A stretch of DNA of 32,900 nucleotides. Origin: Gaiellasilicea sp035525905. GTDB lineage: Bacteria > Actinomycetota > Thermoleophilia > Gaiellales > Gaiellaceae. Position numbers and translations under genes: made by a program. This document shows positions 30,702-32,900 of the stretch, piece by piece; position 1 is the stretch's first letter; every line of letters begins with the position of its first letter. The notes below the pieces were generated by a model. The model ran no database searches. It was not told where the DNA came from and saw only the letters and a list, made by a program, of their open reading frames with translations. Location: the NCBI GenBank assembly GCA_035525905.1, contig DATLDK010000041.1:1-32900 (forward strand). Direction: 5' to 3'.

Positions 30702-30944
30702 TTGACGCCGCGGCGAGTTTCGATCGTCGCCCAAGGCGTATCGTCGCGATCCGCCGGCCGGCGTCCCCCCGTCCGGGTGATTGGGGCGTCGCGCGTCACC
30801 CGCCGTGCGCGATCGCCGTCCACCTTTCGGATGAGCGATGCCCCCGAAAGGGGGACGCGAGTCGGATGCGCATGTTCGTCACTGTGAACACAGCCTTTCC
30901 TGGACTGCGGTTCCGGAAGGGATCCCATAGCGGCTGGGCTCTCA
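30702..30944. other. Longest non-coding gap, between divergent GGDEF and collagen-like genes
   Basis: About 240 nt between divergent genes (210 nt if the GGDEF gene starts at TTG 30734). No gene is supported here; short open frames lack ribosome-binding sites. Its right half holds the structured RNA candidate at 30823-30921. I could not pick promoters with confidence. Confidence 0.6.
30823..30921 (+). ncRNA. Candidate structured RNA leader upstream of collagen-like gene
   Basis: The RNA could form an outer 8-bp stem, CCTTTCGG (30823-30830) with CCGGAAGG (30913-30920, one G-U pair). It encloses a perfect hairpin CCCCC-GAAA-GGGGG (30841-30854) followed by ACGCGAGTC. A third element, CCTTTCC (30894-30900), can pair with GGAAGGG (30915-30921), which excludes the outer stem: a switch-like arrangement. 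The GAAA hairpin followed by GACGC recalls, but does not match fully, the c-di-GMP-I (GEMM) aptamer, whose core reads GACGCAAAGCC. The ATG of the collagen-like gene lies 24 nt downstream. No search was run. Confidence 0.4.
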
Positions 30945-32261
30945 ATGACACGTCCGAAGTTCAATCGATCGAACTATCTGCGCGCACTCCTAACGGTCGG
31001 AGTCATGTCGGCGATCAGTGGCGTCTCGCTCGCCGGCGCCGCACGGCCGGACGCGAACCGCGCTCCACGCAGCGTCGCGCTCGTGAAGGCGCACGAGTTC
31101 ACTGCGCGACCGAGCCCGAAGCGCGACCTCGCCGTCGGTCCGCGTGGCTTCCGTGGTGCGGCAGGACCCCCCGGTGACGCCGGCCCCGCCGGAGACGCCG
31201 GACCCCAGGGACTCGCCGGACCGCAGGGGTCTCGGGGCCTCGTGGGGGCGCGCGGCCCAATCGGCCCGCAGGGGCTCACGGGTGCGCCCGGTGCAGCCGG
31301 CGCCCAGGGGACTCCCGGCTCGCGCGGCGCGATCGGTGCCAAGGGCGATGTCGGGCCCGCGGGTGCGGAGGGCCCCAGTGGCGCGCGCGGCCCCGCCGGC
31401 GTCCAAGGACCCGGCGGGCTGCAGGGACCGCAGGGTCTCACTGGGCCGCAGGGTCTTACCGGGCCGCAGGGCGCAACGGGTGCGACCGGGGCGGCCGGGC
31501 CACAAGGGCCGCAGGGCTTGGTCGGCCCACAGGGGCCGGGCGGCTCGAACGGCGCCAACGGTGTCGATGGCACGCCGGGAGCACAAGGATCGCCGGGCGC
31601 ACAGGGATCGCCGGGAGCACAGGGATCGCCGGGAGCACAGGGACCGCAAGGAGTGGCGGGGCCGCAGGGCCTGACCGGCTCGCAGGGCGCTCAGGGGCCC
31701 GCCGGCGCGCAGGGCGCGACGGGAGCGCAGGGAGCTACGGGGCCGGCTGGTCCCGCAGGCCCTGCTGGACCTGCTGGTCCGGCTGGTCCGGCCGGCACGA
31801 ACGGGACGAATGGGACGAACGGCACGAACGGGGTGGCGGGCCCCCAGGGCCCGCAGGGTCCGGCAGGTCCGCAAGGGCCCTCCGGCTTGTCGAGCGCGCG
31901 TGAGGTTCACCGCGCGGGCAGCCAGGCACTGGCCGTTACCGACACGACGGTGGCCACGATGACGAACGTCGCGGCGGGCGCGTACGTGATCTCGGCCAAG
32001 ACGATCGTCGAGCCGAACGGCGGAGGTCCCGGCCCGACCGTGACCTGCACCCTCGATGCCGGCGGAGACACCGACGAGGCCGCGCTCGAGCTGGGCAAGA
32101 ACGGGGACTTCGGGACGCTGGGCATGCTGGTCACACATGTGTTTGTCGCAACGGGATCGATCGTGCTGCGCTGCCACAGCACGGACACCACTGACGCGCG
32201 CGCCACGAAGATCATCGCGATCAAGGTCGACGCGGCCACGCGCGAGGCGGTGACGGGATGA
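30945..32261 (+). CDS. Secreted collagen-like protein
   Basis: A 438-aa protein: signal peptide (about 1-32, LRALLTVGVMSAISGVSLAG), a short basic spacer, then roughly 83 unbroken Gly-X-Y triplets (residues about 65-315), and a C-terminal beta-rich domain (about 318-438). Early triplets are varied and include charged pairs (GDA, GAK, GDV, GAE); later ones are simple (GSPGAQ, GPA, GTN). The C-terminal region (AREVHRAGSQALAVTDTTVA and TCTLDAGGDTDEAALELGK) has two cysteines and could be a trimerisation or head domain, as in other bacterial collagen-like proteins (inference). No LPXTG or membrane anchor is seen. ATG 30945 has no clear ribosome-binding site and follows the RNA candidate. Confidence 0.88.
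   Translation: MTRPKFNRSNYLRALLTVGVMSAISGVSLAGAARPDANRAPRSVALVKAHEFTARPSPKRDLAVGPRGFRGAAGPPGDAGPAGDAGPQGLAGPQGSRGLVGARGPIGPQGLTGAPGAAGAQGTPGSRGAIGAKGDVGPAGAEGPSGARGPAGVQGPGGLQGPQGLTGPQGLTGPQGATGATGAAGPQGPQGLVGPQGPGGSNGANGVDGTPGAQGSPGAQGSPGAQGSPGAQGPQGVAGPQGLTGSQGAQGPAGAQGATGAQGATGPAGPAGPAGPAGPAGPAGTNGTNGTNGTNGVAGPQGPQGPAGPQGPSGLSSAREVHRAGSQALAVTDTTVATMTNVAAGAYVISAKTIVEPNGGGPGPTVTCTLDAGGDTDEAALELGKNGDFGTLGMLVTHVFVATGSIVLRCHSTDTTDARATKIIAIKVDAATREAVTG
31575..31646 (+). repeat. Four tandem 18-bp repeats in the collagen-like gene
   Basis: Four near-identical copies of CCGGGAGCACAGGGATCG (a few changes per copy) code GSPGAQ-type triplet pairs. The near-perfect DNA identity suggests recent slippage expansion, and copy number may vary between strains. 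Confidence 0.9.
31794..31829 (+). repeat. Four 9-bp repeats coding Gly-Thr-Asn
   Basis: Four units of GGCACGAAC/GGGACGAAT/GGGACGAAC/GGCACGAAC code GTN triplets. They follow a run of six GPA triplets that is also repetitive in DNA. Confidence 0.85.
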
Positions 32262-32900
32262 CCACGCGTCTCATGAAGTCCAGCGCTCTTGCCGACACGT
32301 TCACCGTGGAAAGAACGCGAAAGCCCACGAGGCCCGCTGGAAAGCCGTCAGCGCCGCGCAAGCGTGCGCCGGCGAAGCGGGCGGTCGCTACCACCCCTCC
32401 CCCCGCACCGCCCGAAGAGCCCGCCGCCAGACGAGCACCTCGCGGCGGACATCGCCCGAGGCTCGCGCTCGCGGCCGCGGGGTTCGTTCTCGTCGTCGCT
32501 GGGTCGTTGGCCGCGGGGTTCTTCCTGTGGCGCGGCCACGACAGCGCAGACCAGAGCCGCGCCGCGCTGTCGTTCGCTCGCTCACACAACGGGCCCGTCT
32601 ACTGGGCCGGCACGATTCCCGCACGCAAGCTCGAGCTGACGACGACGAGCGCGGGAACGTTCGTCCGATATTTGCCGCTCGGCGGCAAAGCCGGCGATTC
32701 CGCGCGCGCGATCACGGTCGCGACCTACCCTTTGCGCGGCGCGTATGCGACGGCTGTCGCCCGTGCGAAGACCGCGCAGATGACCTCGCGCATCGCCGCC
32801 GGCGGTGCTGTCGTGGTCTGGAGCGTGACCCGCCCGACGAGCGTCTACGTGGCGTTCCCCGGGGTTCCGCAGCTCGTCGAGGTGTACGCACCCGACGCGG
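32258..32900 (+). CDS. Membrane-anchored protein, C-terminus cut by window edge
   Basis: At least 214 aa, still open at the right edge. ATG 32258 overlaps the stop codon of the collagen-like gene (ATGA), so it is likely co-translated. The N-terminal part is basic and Pro/Ala-rich (residues about 15-68, with KPSAPRKRAPAKR). One membrane segment follows (about 69-90, RLALAAAGFVLVVAGSLAAG), then an extracellular part with VYWAGTIPARKLELTTTSAG and a GGAVVVWSV stretch. The family is not recognised. Being coupled to a secreted collagen-like protein, it may help anchor or secrete it (inference only). Confidence 0.75.
   Translation, partial: MTTRLMKSSALADTFTVERTRKPTRPAGKPSAPRKRAPAKRAVATTPPPAPPEEPAARRAPRGGHRPRLALAAAGFVLVVAGSLAAGFFLWRGHDSADQSRAALSFARSHNGPVYWAGTIPARKLELTTTSAGTFVRYLPLGGKAGDSARAITVATYPLRGAYATAVARAKTAQMTSRIAAGGAVVVWSVTRPTSVYVAFPGVPQLVEVYAPDA

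Noticed and set aside
30866..31177. Small open frame upstream of and overlapping the collagen-like gene
   Set aside because: No ribosome-binding site, Arg-rich shadow residues, and it overlaps the RNA hairpins and signal-peptide coding region.
31575..31829. Tandem repeats as a possible CRISPR array
   Set aside because: Units are 9 or 18 bp, contiguous and in frame with Gly-X-Y coding; there are no spacers.
30990..32177. A 395-aa open frame antisense to the collagen-like gene
   Set aside because: It arises from the GC-rich triplet repeat, which keeps several frames open. It is Arg-rich with no recognisable domain or start signal.

Overview
High-GC chromosomal window of a free-living aerobic bacterium. 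No rRNA, tRNA, insertion sequence, phage gene or CRISPR array was seen. Gene content fits a deep-branching actinobacterial lineage (Thermoleophilia-like; inferred, not proven). Pointers are the futalosine menaquinone genes, a split b6-type cytochrome bc complex, GTG/TTG starts with 4-nt stop/start overlaps, and repeated TANNNT boxes 6-10 nt before start codons, which suggests many leaderless mRNAs. Coding density is very high. The only long non-coding stretch is about 30702-30944.

Layout. (1) 1-2009, minus strand: paaA-paaB-paaC-paaD, the phenylacetyl-CoA epoxidase, running off the left edge. A divergent TetR gene starts at 2041, and the gap holds a palindrome (2026-2039) that fits the recalled PaaR operator. 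(2) 2041-7883, plus strand: TetR, a diacylglycerol-kinase-like lipid kinase, 2-oxoacid dehydrogenase E1 alpha and beta, an acetamidase/formamidase-family protein, a stand-alone HIRAN protein and the E2 acyltransferase. No E3 gene is present. (3) 7880-8824, minus strand: a secreted CHRD protein and a thioredoxin-fold protein without its cysteines. (4) 8915-15016, plus strand: a membrane protein, a nucleotide-pyrophosphatase-type hydrolase, protein-isoaspartate methyltransferase, a PRC-barrel-like protein, then GtrA and two GT-C type membrane glycosyltransferases. (5) 14979-16639, minus strand: a YmdB-type phosphodiesterase and a membrane-anchored M23-like protein. (6) 16707-28695, plus strand: a respiratory supercluster. 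It runs hemB, hemL, a short protein resembling part of a polyprenyl synthase, a 46-aa membrane protein, ubiD, Rieske, cytochrome b6, subunit IV-cytochrome c, ubiX, menG, polyprenyl diphosphate synthase, mqnE, mqnA, mqnC. (7) 28692-30701, minus strand: a membrane GGDEF protein with a degenerate HD-GYP domain. (8) 30702-32900, plus strand: a possible structured RNA leader, a secreted collagen-like protein and a coupled membrane protein cut by the right edge.

How it fits together. Region 6 makes heme precursors (HemL then HemB chemistry), the menaquinone head group (MqnA, MqnE and MqnC, with UbiD/UbiX as likely late decarboxylase and prenyl-FMN supplier), the isoprenoid tail, the final ring methylation, and the quinol-oxidising complex that uses heme and menaquinol. 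Most neighbours from the Rieske gene to mqnC overlap, so they are probably co-transcribed and translationally coupled. Regions 1 and 2 feed acetyl-CoA or acyl-CoA metabolism. Regions 4, 5, 7 and 8 mostly concern the cell envelope and signalling. The items most worth checking are the PaaC that keeps apparent diiron ligands, the orphan synthase-like fragment at 18885-19355, the RNA leader near 30823-30921, and two probable CTG start codons.
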